This document shows, in pieces, positions 1 to 13,705 of a stretch of DNA of 64,000 nt. This DNA comes from Megascapheus bottae (Eukaryota > Chordata > Mammalia > Rodentia > Geomyidae), in NCBI GenBank assembly GCA_024803745.1, contig JANJXV010000025.1:18168610-18232609 (forward strand), read 5' to 3'. The notes beneath the pieces were generated by a model. It did not search any database and had not been told where the DNA came from. It saw only the letters and a program-made list of their open reading frames with translations. The position numbers and the translations under genes are program-made. Each line of letters begins with the position of its first letter. The first letter of the stretch is position 1.

Positions 1-30
1 CGTGGTAGAGTGCTAGCCTTGAGCTCAAAG
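1..30 (+). mobile_element. SINE right-arm fragment
   Basis: The window opens inside a SINE right arm (GTGGTAGAGTGCTAGCCTTGAGC). The rest of the element lies before base 1. The purine tract that follows may be its expanded tail. Confidence 0.6.
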
Positions 31-38
31 TGGCTCTG

Positions 39-64
39 GAGAGGGAAGGAGGGAGAGAAGGGGG

Positions 65-130
<66 letters not shown>
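39..130 (+). repeat. (GA)n purine tract
   Basis: A purine-only stretch that becomes an uninterrupted GA dinucleotide run from about 69 to 130. Confidence 0.95.
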
Positions 131-132
<2 letters not shown>

Positions 133-931
133 TCAAGCTCCACTGCATTCCCAACTGGCAGAGTGGCCTGGCCTAAATCATTAGTCCCTGCTGGCCTCCA
201 ATTCCTCCTCTGAGAAACATCATGGCTGTCCAAACTTCTTTGGGGGTGGGGATGGGGCAGAAGATCTCACTTTTAGAAGAATTGTTACCTAAAATCTCCA
301 TACAGAAAATTGATTAAAATGGAGCTATGGGGGTGGGATGAGAGCCAGAGTGCTAATTATTACTCTCCATACCTCCAGCCTTACCCCTAAGGAGCCATAG
401 GCTTCCATGGGGAACACAGAAATCCTTTGGTCTAGATCAATTACTTCCGATGTAGCCACTTAAGCCTTCCTCACAGACATCTGGGGAGCTTATTACATTG
501 AGATCCAGAGGGGCTCAGGAGAGCCGCCCCACCTCCTCTGGATTCATGTTTGGAAATGCTGGATCAGATCGTCTCCAATGTCATTTCTTGCCAGGGTTGA
601 GCTTGCTTCCATGAGCCTGTAAGCGTCTCTCCTGGCTGCCCTGAGACTGATGTCTACAGCCTCCAGAAATGCCTTCTCTGCTTGGGAGGCCTGTCCTCAT
701 CCTGGAGGAAGTAGGTGGCTGTATCCCAGAGCCTCCCCAGAGTCCCAGATCCATCGTGGGAGACAGAGATAGAGACATAGCCTAGAAGGCAGCCTTAGTG
801 GCTGCACAGCTCTGACAGTCTTGGGTCTGCAGGAGAGGCACACACAGTACTGTGGTGCCTAAACAGGGCCTGGGAAGGGGGATGGGGTCTCTATGGGTAG
901 TGGGTGGTATCCAGAGATACAGAATGGTTGT

Positions 932-3801
<2,870 letters not shown>

Positions 3802-3997
3802 TTACTTTGCTTGGGAGTGTGGCACAGTGGTAGAGTACTTGCCTAGCATGCACAATGCTCTGGCTTCGATTCCTTGGTGTCGTATATACAGAAAAAGCCA
3901 GAAGTGGTGCTGTGGCTCAAGAGGCAGAGCCCTAGCTCTGAGCAAAAAATGTCCAAGGATAGTGCCAAGAAAGAAAGACAGAAAGAGAGAGAGAAAG
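3802..3997 (+). mobile_element. SINE-B (ID-like head + tRNA-like arm) with target-site duplication
   Basis: ID-like head (AGAGTACTTGCCTAGCATGC, then a degenerate B box) joined by CAGAAAAAGCCAGAAGTGG to the shared right arm, with a GAAA-rich tail. The 10-base duplication AAAGATTGGC flanks it at 3792-3801 and 3998-4007. Confidence 0.9.
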
Positions 3998-4029
3998 AAA
4001 GATTGGCCTTCTTCAAAGTTGGACAGTGC

Positions 4030-4265
4030 TGTGCGTGTGCGTGTGTGTGTATATATGTGCTTGAATTCAGGGCTTGGGTAGTGGCCCTTATTTTTTTGGC
4101 TCAAGATTGGTGTTCTACCACTTGAGCCACTTCTGGTTTCCTGGTGTTTAATCAGAGATAAGAGTCTCATGGACTTCCCTGCCTGGGCTGGCTTTGAAAT
4201 GTGATCCTCAGATCTCAGCCTCCTGAGCAGTTAGGATGACAGGTGTGAGCCAGGGGTACCTGGCT
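4030..4265 (-). mobile_element. SINE-A with short TG tail complement
   Basis: Starts with TG-rich GTGTGTGTGTATATATGTGC, then TTGAATTCAGGGC (complement of the right-arm B box), and ends in the complement of the 7SL-like head (GTGTGAGCCAGGGGTACC). Confidence 0.9.
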
Positions 4266-4794
4266 TTCAGCGCAGAACATCCTACATTCCCTGAAGCCCA
4301 GGGAGGGGTATCACTGGTGACTCCTTTAGCTGTACATTGGGGTGATGATTGGGGAACCCTATGCTACAGGCTTCTAAGGTTTAGGCACTCAGAAAGGAGA
4401 TGCTAGGCAGGGGTGAGGGGAGCTAGAAGGTGCCAGCGGGGTAAGTAGGCTCCCTAAGCCAGTCTATCCTCTGTACAGCCCAGGGAATACTACTATGCTT
4501 GACTTGCCAAGGGCCTGGCCAGACCCAGTAGGAAACAACAATGCCTCCTAAGCTCTGAAATTTCCATTACTCTACTTGTCCCCTCACCCTTCCCAAGCAT
4601 ATCCCAGTGCTGAAAGGTGACTTCCCACTTGGGGTGAACAGTCCAGGGTGAAAGTGCTGGAAGGGCGGGGGTGGCTACAGACCTTGGAGCACATGTATGC
4701 CACTTCTATTAAGGCTGACACTAATGGCTTCTCACGCCTTACGCCATGTGGTGTGCACGGGCCCATTTGTTCAGTGCTATCTACAATTTTTATT
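4266..4794. other. Unique intronic sequence
   Basis: About 530 bases of moderately GC-rich sequence with no splice-flanked frame and no recognised repeat. Confidence 0.5.
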
Positions 4795-4958
4795 TGTTTC
4801 TTTTCCTGCAGGCTATGGGGCTAGAACTCAAGGCCTTACACTCTTGCTTGTTTTTTTTGCTCAAGGCTAGGGCTCTATCACTTGAATCATACTTCCACTT
4901 GTATTGTTGTTGTTTTGTCTGTTTATTTGTGCTAGTTATTTGGAGATAAGAATCTCAG
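4795..4958 (-). mobile_element. SINE-A, first half, interrupted
   Basis: Complement of the right arm and linker up to TTTGGAGATAAGAATCTCAG. The element resumes at 5151 after the SINE-B insertion. Confidence 0.85.
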
Positions 4959-5150
4959 GGGGCCAGGAGTTTGGCCTAGTCGTAGAATGCTTGCCTAGCA
5001 TGCACAAAGACTGGGGTTCCATTTCTCAGTGCCACATACAAATGCCAGAAGTGGTAGAGCTCTAGCCTTGAGAAAGCCCAAGGACAGCACTCAGGCCCTG
5101 AGTTCAAGCCCCAGGACTAGGGGAAAAAAAAAAAAAACAAGAACAAAAAA
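4959..5150 (+). mobile_element. SINE-B inserted into a SINE-A
   Basis: A complete ID-like head (GTTTGGCCTAGTCGTAGAATG) and shared right arm with an A-rich tail, lying inside a minus-strand SINE-A. No clean target-site duplication remains (AATCTCAG compared with AACCTCTG). Confidence 0.9.
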
Positions 5151-5250
5151 AACCTCTGACTTTTCTGCCCGAGCTGGCTTCAAACCGTGATCCTCACTCA
5201 GATCTCAGTCTCCTGAGTAGCCAAGATTACAGGCCTGACACACCAAACTC
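5151..5250 (-). mobile_element. SINE-A, second half, interrupted
   Basis: Continues the element begun at 4795 (CTTTTCTGCCCGAGCTGGC to GTAGCCAAGATTACAGGC). Confidence 0.85.
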
Positions 5251-6118
5251 CTGCTTCATGATGTATCTTTCCACAAAATGGGATAGATCAATAACTAAAT
5301 TATCTTAACTAAAGTGGATAAAGTTGTGGGAAATACAATCAACTCTGTGTGATCTGGGACCACACTTCACACATAAATGGAGAATATACTATTTCATCAT
5401 GGAATAGTAAAGATGGTTGTTGAAGCCCAGGCTGGCTGCCAGCGTCCTCTGCCCTCTCCCAGTAACAAAACACAGCCACTGGCAAGACAGCAGGCTTGGA
5501 CGCCAGCCACTTCTTCACTGTGGGACAGGGGTAAGTTTTAGAATGCTGTGCTTCTGTTCTTCATAGAAACAACAGCCACTCTAATAAATGAGGAACTCCA
5601 CTTTATCCCATGGCCTGGCATGTACTAATTTCCCAGTCAACCCTAGCTACAAATCAAAATGCCTGTCCATGGGGGGTCAGAGGTGAGGAGAATGGTCTGT
5701 CTTTCTTCTTCATAAGGATCATGGTGTACACAAGACCAAGACCCCAAAGAGTGGAGGGGTCAGGGAGGAAGTGGTGAGTTGCTAGACTTCCCCTCTAGGT
5801 GCCCCGAACCCCTCAGCCACTGCCCAGAGCAGACATAGGTACCTGGAGGTCAGCCAGAGGTAAGTATAATTGGGAAAAGGGGTGACAGAAAGACAAAGCT
5901 GTGTGGAAGGTGACAGTCTGAGGCTAAACTGGCCAGGGTGTGTGACTGTATATGTGGGAGAAGATCAAGACCTGTTCTAATTATGGCCACAACCCTTTCA
6001 GTTACCTTGAGGACACTGGATAAGTGATTCACTGCAGCTCGGTCTTATTTTCTTGTCATTGTGGAGGAATGGGATTTTTTTTAAAAAAATAACGATTTAT
6101 TAATTTACTTTTTTATTT
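5251..6118. other. Unique intronic sequence
   Basis: About 870 bases without a recognised repeat or exon. An AT-rich, possibly ancient block lies around 5270-5420. Confidence 0.5.
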
Positions 6119-6341
6119 TGTGGTCAGTCATGGGATTTGAACTCAGAGCCTAGGCATTATCCCTTAGCTCTTTTTGCTCAAGGCAAGTGTTCTACCACTT
6201 TGAGCTACAGTGCCACTTCTGGTCTCCTGGTCGTTAATTGGAGCTAAGAGTCTCATAGACTTTCCTGCCTGGCTTTGTATCCTCAGATTCAAAGTAGCTC
6301 CTAAGTAGCTAGGATTACAGGTGTGAGCCACCAGTGCCAAA
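6119..6341 (-). mobile_element. SINE-A, near full length
   Basis: Complement of right arm (GGGATTTGAACTCAGAGCC) through the head complement (GATTACAGGTGTGAGCCACC). Confidence 0.9.
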
Positions 6342-6342
6342 C

Positions 6343-6571
6343 TTTTTTTGTTGTTGTTTAGGTACTGGGGGCTTGCCTTATATTCTTGCTTATCCTTTCT
6401 TTTAACCTCTATTCTTCTACTTGAGCCATATCTCCTCCACTTCTGGCTTGTTACTGGTTAATTGAAGATGAAGTTTCATATATTTTTCTGTCTTTGACTG
6501 CTTCAAATCATGATCCTCAGATCTCAGCCTCCTGAGTAGTTAGGATCACAGCCAGAGCCTCCCTTGGTACC
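6343..6571 (-). mobile_element. SINE-A, diverged tandem neighbour
   Basis: A second minus-strand copy abutting the previous one. It begins TTTTTGTTGTTGTTTAGGTACTGG and ends CCTCCTGAGTAGTTAGGATC, and is more diverged than its neighbour. Confidence 0.8.
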
Positions 6572-6865
6572 TAACATGTTTTCAATACATTTTCTACATA
6601 ATTGAAGTTTATCCTCATGAACCCTAACGGTTTCCCCATTTAATCACTCTAGGGAGAAATTTCTCTGAATTGCACTACACACTTCCCTGCTTCCCTAATC
6701 AGAATATTTTTTTAAATCAGAATATTTTAAATGGAGTGTGACCTTTTCCGGGTATAAACTCCAAGTAGCTTTGCCTTTTCAATCTACAAATGTTTTCTGT
6801 TTATTTGCATGGCTTCCCGCTGTGTCAGAGCTGCTTGTTACATGTTTTTAAGGACCCAGTAGGAC
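6572..6865. other. AT-rich unique sequence with an octamer
   Basis: Contains ATTTGCAT at 6803-6810, a perfect POU octamer in reverse orientation, in an AT-rich context. Confidence 0.4.
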
Positions 6866-6940
6866 TGTGGACATGGCGAGAGAGGTAACCCTCTTGCCTA
6901 GCATGCTTATGGCCTTGGGTTCAACTCCTAGCACCACAAG
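6866..6940 (+). mobile_element. ID-like monomer
   Basis: GGCGAGAGAGGTAACCCTC, then CTTGCCTAGCATGC and GGGTTCAACTCC keep the tRNA-like A/B-box layout of an ID element without the right arm. Confidence 0.7.
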
Positions 6941-6974
6941 TCTTTCTTGTTGCATACCTGATACTTTAATGGGA

Positions 6975-7060
6975 TATCAAGAGGTAGCCCTGTAATCCCA
7001 GCATTTAGGATGAAAGTCAGTCCAGGGTACACTGCAAGACCTCTGCTTCCAACAAACAGG
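6975..7060 (+). mobile_element. Possible B1-like fragment
   Basis: CCTGTAATCCCAGCATTTAGG with downstream AGGGTACACTGCAAGACCTC resembles a diverged B1/7SL monomer without the geomyoid-type right arm. Confidence 0.4.
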
Positions 7061-7068
7061 TGCCAGTG

Positions 7069-7250
7069 GCTTATGCCTGTAATCCCAAATTCCTAAGGGG
7101 CTGAGATCTGAGGATTAAAGTTCAAAGCCTGGACAGGAAAGTTCATAGAGTTGTGGCTTAAGTGCTAGAGTGCTAGCCTTGATCATGAAGGCGTATGGGA
7201 CAGTGCCCAGACCTTGAGTTCAAGCGCCAAGTCTGGCACAAGAAAGAAAA
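7069..7250 (+). mobile_element. SINE-A with internal deletion
   Basis: The head and right arm are present, but the GAGACTCTTATCTCCAATTA linker is deleted: AGGAAAGTTCATAGAG runs directly into TTGTGGCTTAAGTGC. Confidence 0.85.
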
Positions 7251-7334
7251 CTCAGGCTTTACCATTGCAATTTAAACTAAATGACCAGAGGTAGTGGGAA
7301 AGGAACAGAACATCTTTGAAAAGCTCTAGGCCAG

Positions 7335-7587
7335 CCAGGCTACAGTGGCTCAACGCCTGTAATTCTAGCTACTCAGGAGGTTGAGTCTGAGGATCATGGT
7401 TCAAAGTCAGCCTTGGCAGGCAAGTCTGTGAGACCATTATTTCCCATTAATTACTAGAAAACCATTAAATGAAGTTGTGGCTCAAAGTGGCAGAGTGCTA
7501 GCCTTGAGCAAAAAAGATCCAGAATAGCTCCCAGACCCTAAGCTCAACATTCCACATCCAACCAAAACAACAACAACAACAACAAAA
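7335..7587 (+). mobile_element. SINE-A with target-site duplication
   Basis: A full-length copy with an ACAACAACAAC tail, flanked by CTCTAGGCCAG at 7324-7334 and 7588-7598. Confidence 0.92.
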
Positions 7588-7598
7588 CTCTAGGCCAG

Positions 7599-8744
7599 AA
7601 CTGCCTTCCCACCCCCAACCTCAGCTCTCATTGGTCCTCATGGGGAAATGGGTGGGAGGATATGGGGCCAATAAGGAGTGGGAGAGAAGGATGGTCCTTC
7701 CAGTTACACAGATGGGAGAGGCTGAATGGAAACCAGTCCCCCTGGGTCACTGTGGTGGGGCCACAGCTCCTGTCCAAACTTGGATTGGCGGTTCTTGCCT
7801 GGAGGAGAGGACGCTTCTCAAGAGGGCGCCTGGAAATGGAGGCAGAGTCAGGTCATCACAAAGAGGGCAAGACAGTGCCCACTGAATGTTAGTGGGGTCC
7901 CTGTGAAGAAACACCAGAAGGCAAATGTTGGAGTGTCTTTTAGCCTTAATACTGGGAGACCCTGCTCTGTCTCCACTTGAGAAATGGACCCGAGGATCAG
8001 AGGTGAGAGGCAAATGTTTCGTCTGTGAGGAAAAGATGAATGCCAGGCAGTCATCCCGGCTCCGAATGAAGCCATTGCTCACTTCTCTATCTCTTCCCCA
8101 TTCCCACGGTCAGAATTAAATATTCATAGACCAAGGTGCTGTAGATTAAACCCCAAATCTCCTGACACCATCCCTAAGTCTGCAAGATGCTGACGACTCA
8201 GAATTACAGCGATGCATCATTAGCTCTTAGTGATCTATTTATTACACCCCTTCCCTCCGCTGCGGTACTGAAGTAGCAACCATAGCTTCTTGAACACCCA
8301 AGTGGGGGGCTGTGCATCCACTTCCCTCCATCCTCTAGGGCCAAGGGGGAACTAATTCAGGCGCCAAGTGCCTGTTTTGGGGTTAATACACAACACATTC
8401 CATACCTGCTCCTCTTATAGTCTCCCACACTATCAACTCCTGTTTGTTCCTCCAAGGACCAAGTAAGTTTAGCTCTCATTTCCCATTACATAGCAAAACA
8501 AGGCTTCTCAACCTTGGCTCCCATCACATAAGGAATCACAACATTTGGTGGTGGTGTTGTGAGGCTGATCTGTGTACGGTAGGTCCATACCACCACCACT
8601 ACATCCTGTAACTCTCCCCACCTCCTCCTAGATCACTGCGACATCCAGAGATGACCAGAGAGTGATACATACCCCTGGGGACAGAATCACCTCTACGTGC
8701 AAAAGCAGAGTGGAGGGTCAGCTGTATCTCTTGCTTAGAAATGT
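7599..8744. other. Unique block with candidate conserved element
   Basis: More than 1.1 kb free of recognised repeats. The 8080-8260 part is AT-rich (TTAAATATTCATAGACC) and carries a MAF/AP-1-like TGCTGACGACTCAG at 8188-8201. AGAGGGCGC at 7821-7829 resembles half a CTCF motif. Open frames here lack recognisable domains. Confidence 0.5.
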
Positions 8745-8920
8745 GCTCACAGCTGGCGTGCCACCACTTGAGTCACATCTGCGACGTCTGGCTTTTTGCT
8801 GGTTAACTGGCAGCAAGAAACTTTCAAGATATGTCTGCCTGAATTGGCTTTGATCCTTGATTCTCAGATCACTGCCTCCTGGGTAGCTAGGATTACAGAT
8901 GTAAGCCGCTGATACCTGGC
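8745..8920 (-). mobile_element. SINE-A, 3' truncated
   Basis: Only the end of the right arm nearest the linker survives (CCACCACTTGAGTCACATC). The linker and head complement follow. Confidence 0.8.
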
Positions 8921-8963
8921 TCAGTTCATTTGGTTTTATTTTATTTATTAATTGAGTTTTCTT

Positions 8964-9033
8964 TTTGGTGGTCCTGGAGTTTGAACTCGGGACATTATCC
9001 TTATGACTTGAACCACACCACCAACCCTTTTAG
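8964..9033 (-). mobile_element. SINE fragment
   Basis: GGTGGTCCTGGAGTTTGAACTC followed by ATGACTTGAACCACACCACC resembles an internally deleted right-arm complement. Confidence 0.55.
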
Positions 9034-9075
9034 AACCACAGGAAACTTGCTATGTGGAACACACTTTAGTATCAA

Positions 9076-9077
<2 letters not shown>

Positions 9078-9128
<51 letters not shown>
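9078..9128 (+). repeat. (TG)n
   Basis: An uninterrupted TG run abutting the 3' end of the minus-strand SINE-A at 9129. Confidence 0.97.
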
Positions 9129-9129
<1 letters not shown>

Positions 9130-9350
9130 ACATACACATGCCAGTCCTAGGGTTAGAACTCAGAGTTTGGTCAGTGTCCTGAGCTTTTGTACTCAATACT
9201 TGTATCACAGCTCCACTTCCGGCTTTTTGTAGTTAACTGAAGATAAGAGTCTTAGGGGACTTTCCTGCCTGAATTAGCTTTCAACCACCATCCTCAGATC
9301 TCAGCCTCCTGAGTAGCTAAAATTGCAGGTGTGAGCCATCAGCGCCTCCC
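9129..9350 (-). mobile_element. SINE-A, near full length
   Basis: Begins CATACACATGCCAGTCCTAGG next to the TG tract, as if that tract were its CA tail, and ends GTGTGAGCCATCAGCGCC. Confidence 0.9.
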
Positions 9351-9855
9351 ATCCCTTCCTCCTCCAATCATGATAGAGCTCATCAAGACAAAAGCCTGAT
9401 GTTCCAATTGCTCTCACTGACAAAGGGAAAACCAGGGAATCCAAGCAGAGATTCCTGGCTCAGTTGGCAAAAAAGTGGAGATTCCTGGCTTCAGCCCATC
9501 CACGACTTCTGCAGGGAGGACACAGCACAGGGCTCAGCAGGAAGCCAGGTCTCTGTCCTAATGCAACTTCCTGATCATGTCTGTCTTATTATTTGATGTC
9601 ATTTGTGTCATGCTTCATTTGTCCCTGAGTGGAACAGGGACTTGGCCTGCCAATCAGAGGATGCCCCATCCATCACTGATGGTGGTGACCTCTGGAGCTA
9701 GAGAAAAGGCTCGAGGGTAAGTGACAGATGACCATCTGTCTCCTAAGAGTTATTATCCAAGGATAGGATCTGGCTGCTCCTGAGAACTATGGCAGCCAAG
9801 GAAATCCGGTTAACTCATCATTTATTTGTTCATTCAGTTCACAAAACATTATCAA
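9351..9855. other. Unique sequence, possibly L2-derived in part
   Basis: TGTCATTTGTGTCATGC with CCTGAGTGGAACAGGGAC near 9595-9650 vaguely resembles an old LINE2 tail. Otherwise nothing is recognised. Confidence 0.3.
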
Positions 9856-10056
9856 GGCCAGGTGACAGTGGCTCACACTTATAATCCTAGCTACTCAGGA
9901 GGCTGAGAGCTGAGGATCATGGTTTGAATCCAGCCCAGGCAGGAAAGTCCATGAGACTCTTATCTCCAATGAACCATCAGAAAACCGGAAGTGGGGTTGT
10001 GGCGCTAAGTGGTTAGAGGGCTAGCCTTGAGCAGAAAAGCTCAGGAATGGAAAACA
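9856..10056 (+). mobile_element. SINE-A, 3' shortened
   Basis: Head and linker are intact. The right arm ends near CTCAGGAATGG, so the B-box half is missing. Confidence 0.88.
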
Positions 10057-10618
10057 ATCCCTAGTCCTTCTGGCCTTCTGTATCTCAGGTTTGCTCCCAG
10101 CATGCCCAGATCTGATGAACCACCTTGTTGGGTGGACCAGCATGGAGAGTGGACTGTGGGAGGGAAATAGCCCCACAGGGCAGGCTTCTTGCAGGCTCCT
10201 TAGCATCCAAAACTATGCTGATGCTTGTACACAAACTGGGACCTCATATACCACAAAGCTCCTTATCAGGAGAGGCGGGGCCTCTGTTAAATATAGCTCC
10301 CTTCCTTATTATTTAGGTCTCCTCGTCAAGTAACGACTCTCGGATTCTGTATAGACCATCACTAAAGTTTGGGGGGTGGCGGGGATGGACAGAGTGAGGA
10401 GGTGGTGTGGGGGGAGGGGCCCACTGTACCACTCAGTCAGGAACAGGACAGCACGGAGCAGGGCTTGGGATAAATAACAGCCCAGGCATGGGCTCCTGCT
10501 GCGAGCAGGTTCATTAAACAGAATAACCACACTGAATGCTTCTGGAATCTCCTCTGAGCTCTTAGCGGTTTGGGCTGCCAGAGGGGATTCTAATGAGCCT
10601 CACTTAGAAGTGGCTCAT
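10057..10618. other. Unique intronic sequence
   Basis: Includes G-rich GGGGGGTGGCGGGGATGG near 10369-10386 and an AT-rich block at 10500-10610. No coding evidence. Confidence 0.4.
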
Positions 10619-10836
10619 GGCTGGACACTGATGGCTCATGCCTGTAATATTAGCTTCTCAGGAGGCTGAGATCTGAGGATCCCAGTTCCAAGCCAGCTTG
10701 GGCAGGAAAGTCTGCGAGACTCTTATTGTCAATAGACATCAACAAGCTGCAAGCGGATCCATGGCTCCAGTGGTAGAGTGGTAGCCTTAAGCAACAAAGC
10801 TCAATGATGGCATTCAGTTCAAGAGCCAGGACTGGC

Positions 10837-10837
<1 letters not shown>
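10619..10837 (+). mobile_element. SINE-A with CA tail
   Basis: A complete copy ending GAGCCAGGACTGGCAAAA and continuing directly into a (CA)n run. Confidence 0.92.

Positions 10838-10875
<38 letters not shown>
10838..10875 (+). repeat. (CA)n
   Basis: A pure CA run forming the tail of the preceding SINE-A. Confidence 0.97.
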
Positions 10876-10878
<3 letters not shown>

Positions 10879-10887
10879 CAATACAAA

Positions 10888-10922
10888 CCAGGAGCTGGTG
10901 GCTCATGCCTGTAATCCTGCAA
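10888..10922 (+). mobile_element. SINE-A head fragment
   Basis: Only GAGCTGGTGGCTCATGCC and TGTAATCC of the 7SL-like head are present. Confidence 0.6.
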
Positions 10923-10997
10923 GCCTTGACATCTTCATCTCCCTTATGCCTTATAGGGCTGCCTGCAAAAGCTTCGAAGTTCCCATTCCTGGCTGTA

Positions 10998-11220
10998 GAG
11001 GCCCTTTGCGGGGTGGGGGGGGGTGGGGGGGAGGGGGGTGGTGGTGGTGTCTGGTTTAGACATCTCTAGAAACAGCCCCTGGAGTGGTCCCAGGAACAAG
11101 GGAAGGGGAAAGACAGGAGGGAAGGGGAAATGGAAGGAAAGGGAAGGGGAAAGAAAAGGAAAGGGATGGAGAGTAGGAGGGAGAGAGGAGGGGAGGGGAA
11201 AGAAAGGGGAAAAACAGGTA
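10998..11220 (+). repeat. G-run cluster and polypurine tract
   Basis: A G-run cluster (11010-11050) is followed by about 120 bases that are almost entirely purine (11096-11218, GGGAAGGGGAAAG-type units). It has potential for G-quadruplex and triplex structure. Confidence 0.85.
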
Positions 11221-11540
11221 ACAAAACCCCAAACCAGGATGAAGACAAAGCAAAATACTGCCTCAGAGCCAACTGAGGGGGACAAAGGAGCCAACCTTTC
11301 TCCTTCAGCCTGTAGGTCCTGCCTGTGACTGGCACAGCTAGGGTGCTTTCACTTCTGGTGCCCTGATGGATCTTCGCATTGTGCCCGTGGGGGCTGCAGG
11401 TTAGTGACCCGCAGCCTGGCACATGTAGAGGTTCAGGGGAGTCGAGATCCTCTTCCTGGGGTATGGGGTCTGCTCTGCTCTCCCTGTGCATATGATGGTT
11501 CCTTACCTGGCTCAATGGTTCAAACTCACACATGATAAAA

Positions 11541-11740
11541 CCCAGTGCCAGTGGTTCACTTCTAGAATCCTAGCTGGGATCTGAGGATCACAGTTTGAAG
11601 CTAGTCCATGCAGGTAAGTTCCCTGAGACTCTCATCTACAATTAACCCCCCCAGAACTGAAAGTGTGTGTGGCTCAAGTAGTAGAGAGCAAAACAAAGTC
11701 AAGCAAACATGCAAGGACTTGAGTTCAAGCTCTGATACTG

Positions 11741-11743
<3 letters not shown>
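11541..11743 (+). mobile_element. SINE-A, rearranged
   Basis: Head shortened (CCTAGCTGGGATCTGAGGATC), linker and right arm present but diverged (CAAGTAGTAGAGAGC), ending GAGTTCAAGCTCTGATACTG before a TG run. Confidence 0.82.
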
Positions 11744-11790
<47 letters not shown>

Positions 11791-11837
11791 ATATGTGTGT
11801 GAATGTGCATACACACACACACACACACACACACACA
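11744..11837 (+). repeat. (TG)n ... (CA)n
   Basis: A TG run (11744-11789) is followed by a short mixed spacer and a CA run (11811-11837), which together can form an inverted repeat. Confidence 0.95.
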
Positions 11838-11879
11838 AAGAGAAATGATTAGAGTAACTAGGGTAAGATTGATAATAAT

Positions 11880-12240
11880 TGTGCTGTTCCCACCTTCAGG
11901 TCCTCAGGCAGGGGAATTGTGAGAAGTGGTGGACATAATACATGACAAATAACACGTGCCCCATCATGGTGCTTCTTCTTCCCATAATGCCCCAGGTGCC
12001 TGCTCAACCAATGAAAAAAGCCACCAAGCAATCAGCACAAAGTCCCCCTGCCCTCCACTGTAAAAACCCAGCTCTAGGAAGAAGCCGTTGGATTCCCCAG
12101 ATCTGAGGGATCCCTTCTCTAGGGGGAGTCTAAACTTTTGGTTTCAAATAAAGTTTCTCTATCTGCTTTAAACACTTTCCTGCCTTTTCTTCTTTAACAG
12201 GTGAAGAAACAAACCCATTCCCCTATATAGTTATAGTATT
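11880..12240 (+). mobile_element. Probable solo LTR (ERV1-like)
   Basis: Layout resembles a class I endogenous-retrovirus LTR: CCAATGAAAA near 12008, AT-rich TGTAAAAACCCAGCTC near 12060, AATAAAGTTTCTC near 12149, then CTGCTTTAAACACTTTCCTGCC. No internal retroviral genes are present. The boundaries are approximate and the family is not assigned. Confidence 0.5.
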
Positions 12241-12290
12241 AGACCCATGACAAAAGATCAAGGATAAATCACACTAGAAGGCAAAGAGTG

Positions 12291-12532
12291 CCAGGTGTTG
12301 GTGACTGTAATCCTAACTACCCTGGAGGCTGAGTTCTAAAGATACAGGTTCAAAGTCAGCTTGGGTAGGAAAGTCCGTGAAACTCTTACCTCCAATTAAC
12401 CACCTCCTCCCTCCCCCTCAAAATTGCCAGAAATGGAGCTGTGGCTCAAGTGGTAGAGCAATAACTTTGAACACAAAAGCTCAAGGACAGTACCCAGGCT
12501 GTGAGTTCAAGCCCTAGGACCACACACACACC
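12291..12532 (+). mobile_element. SINE-A, full length with short CA tail
   Basis: Head CCAGGTGTTGGTGACTG, linker, right arm, then CCTAGGACCACACACACACC. Confidence 0.9.
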
Positions 12533-13599
12533 AAACTAGTGCTAGTGAATAAAAGAGAGAATATGGGTAAGTAGGCTTGGAGTCCCCACACCCACTCATG
12601 TGCCTCCATAAAAGTTTCTCTACCTGGACAACCCGAGATATGAATGGACTAATGCCCACCCTGAGCTGGTATAATGGAAATGGGTATTTAGAAACTCAAC
12701 AGTGTTCCCAGGAGGCTAACACACTACCAAGGTGATTGTCATTCTGAAGCTCAGTCGCATAGAGGGAAGCTGCTAGCGTCTCTCCCTCTTCCTCCCAGCC
12801 TCCATTGCCAGCACTGCTTGCTGTCTTCCTTCTTTCACCTTTCTCCTCAGGCCCACCCAGCTCTTTCTTCTCCCTCCCTCAGCAGCTCAGTGGTGAGGGG
12901 GGGGGGAAGGCTGGGTGGAAGAGCTGGGTAAGAGTTTCCTAAACTGGCTCTCTGAACTGGGTGTCTGAATTAAATGGTTCCCAGGGGGGCCTCCCCCAAT
13001 GTATGAGGTTTTCTTTTCTTTTTCTTTTTTCTCTTTAAATATTTCACTTTCAAAGGAATCCATGTCTCTGAGAAAGGAGCCAGGCACACAGTCAAAATGC
13101 CTTTGAACCCGGGGTCCTCTCTCTTGTCCTCAGTCAGGAGACTGGCAGGAGATGGGGGGTAAGGGGGAATGCCTGGATACCTAATTGGCAGCTAATTGGA
13201 TGCCAGAAAAGAGTGAGGGTGGAATGGGAGCTTGCCATCCAGTTGTTGGAGATGTAAAAGCAACCGACTGGATTTTCTGGTGTGCATCTGGGTGGCAGGA
13301 AGACCAGCTCTGGGTACTTAATGAGCTCCTGACTCACGCTGTCTCTAACTAGGGAGTTTGGGAGGATTTCAAGAAGAAAAGTTAACACTGTCATTAGTTC
13401 TAGCTGGCTACCTGGCATCACTCAGGCTCAGGAGAGAGGGGGCAGACTTCTCTGGACTTTCCAGGGTGGCTCTGGTCACCCACAAAGCTCAAGGGGAGTC
13501 CCAGATACATTTTTCTCCACATGTGGAAGGTGCTGCCATGGGACAAGGCCCAAACTGAACTTGAACTAATGTGTAGAAATGCAGACTAAGGGCTAGAAA
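12533..13599. other. Unique intronic sequence
   Basis: About 1 kb including a pyrimidine-rich part (12770-12880) and a G run at 12897-12905. I see no exon and no confident repeat. Confidence 0.45.
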
Positions 13600-13700
13600 G
13601 ACCCATAGACTGAGTTCTAAGACCTGATTCTACAGAGTGACCTTGCCTGAGTTATTACAACTTTCTGTGTCTCAGTTCCCCCCACCTGTAAAAATAAAAG
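13600..13700 (+). mobile_element. MIR remnant
   Basis: CTGAGTTCTAAGACCTGATTC, then GTGACCTTGCCTGAG and CTGTGTCTCAGTTCCC follow the order of the MIR core and CORE-SINE tail. Confidence 0.6.
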
Positions 13701-13705
13701 CAACA

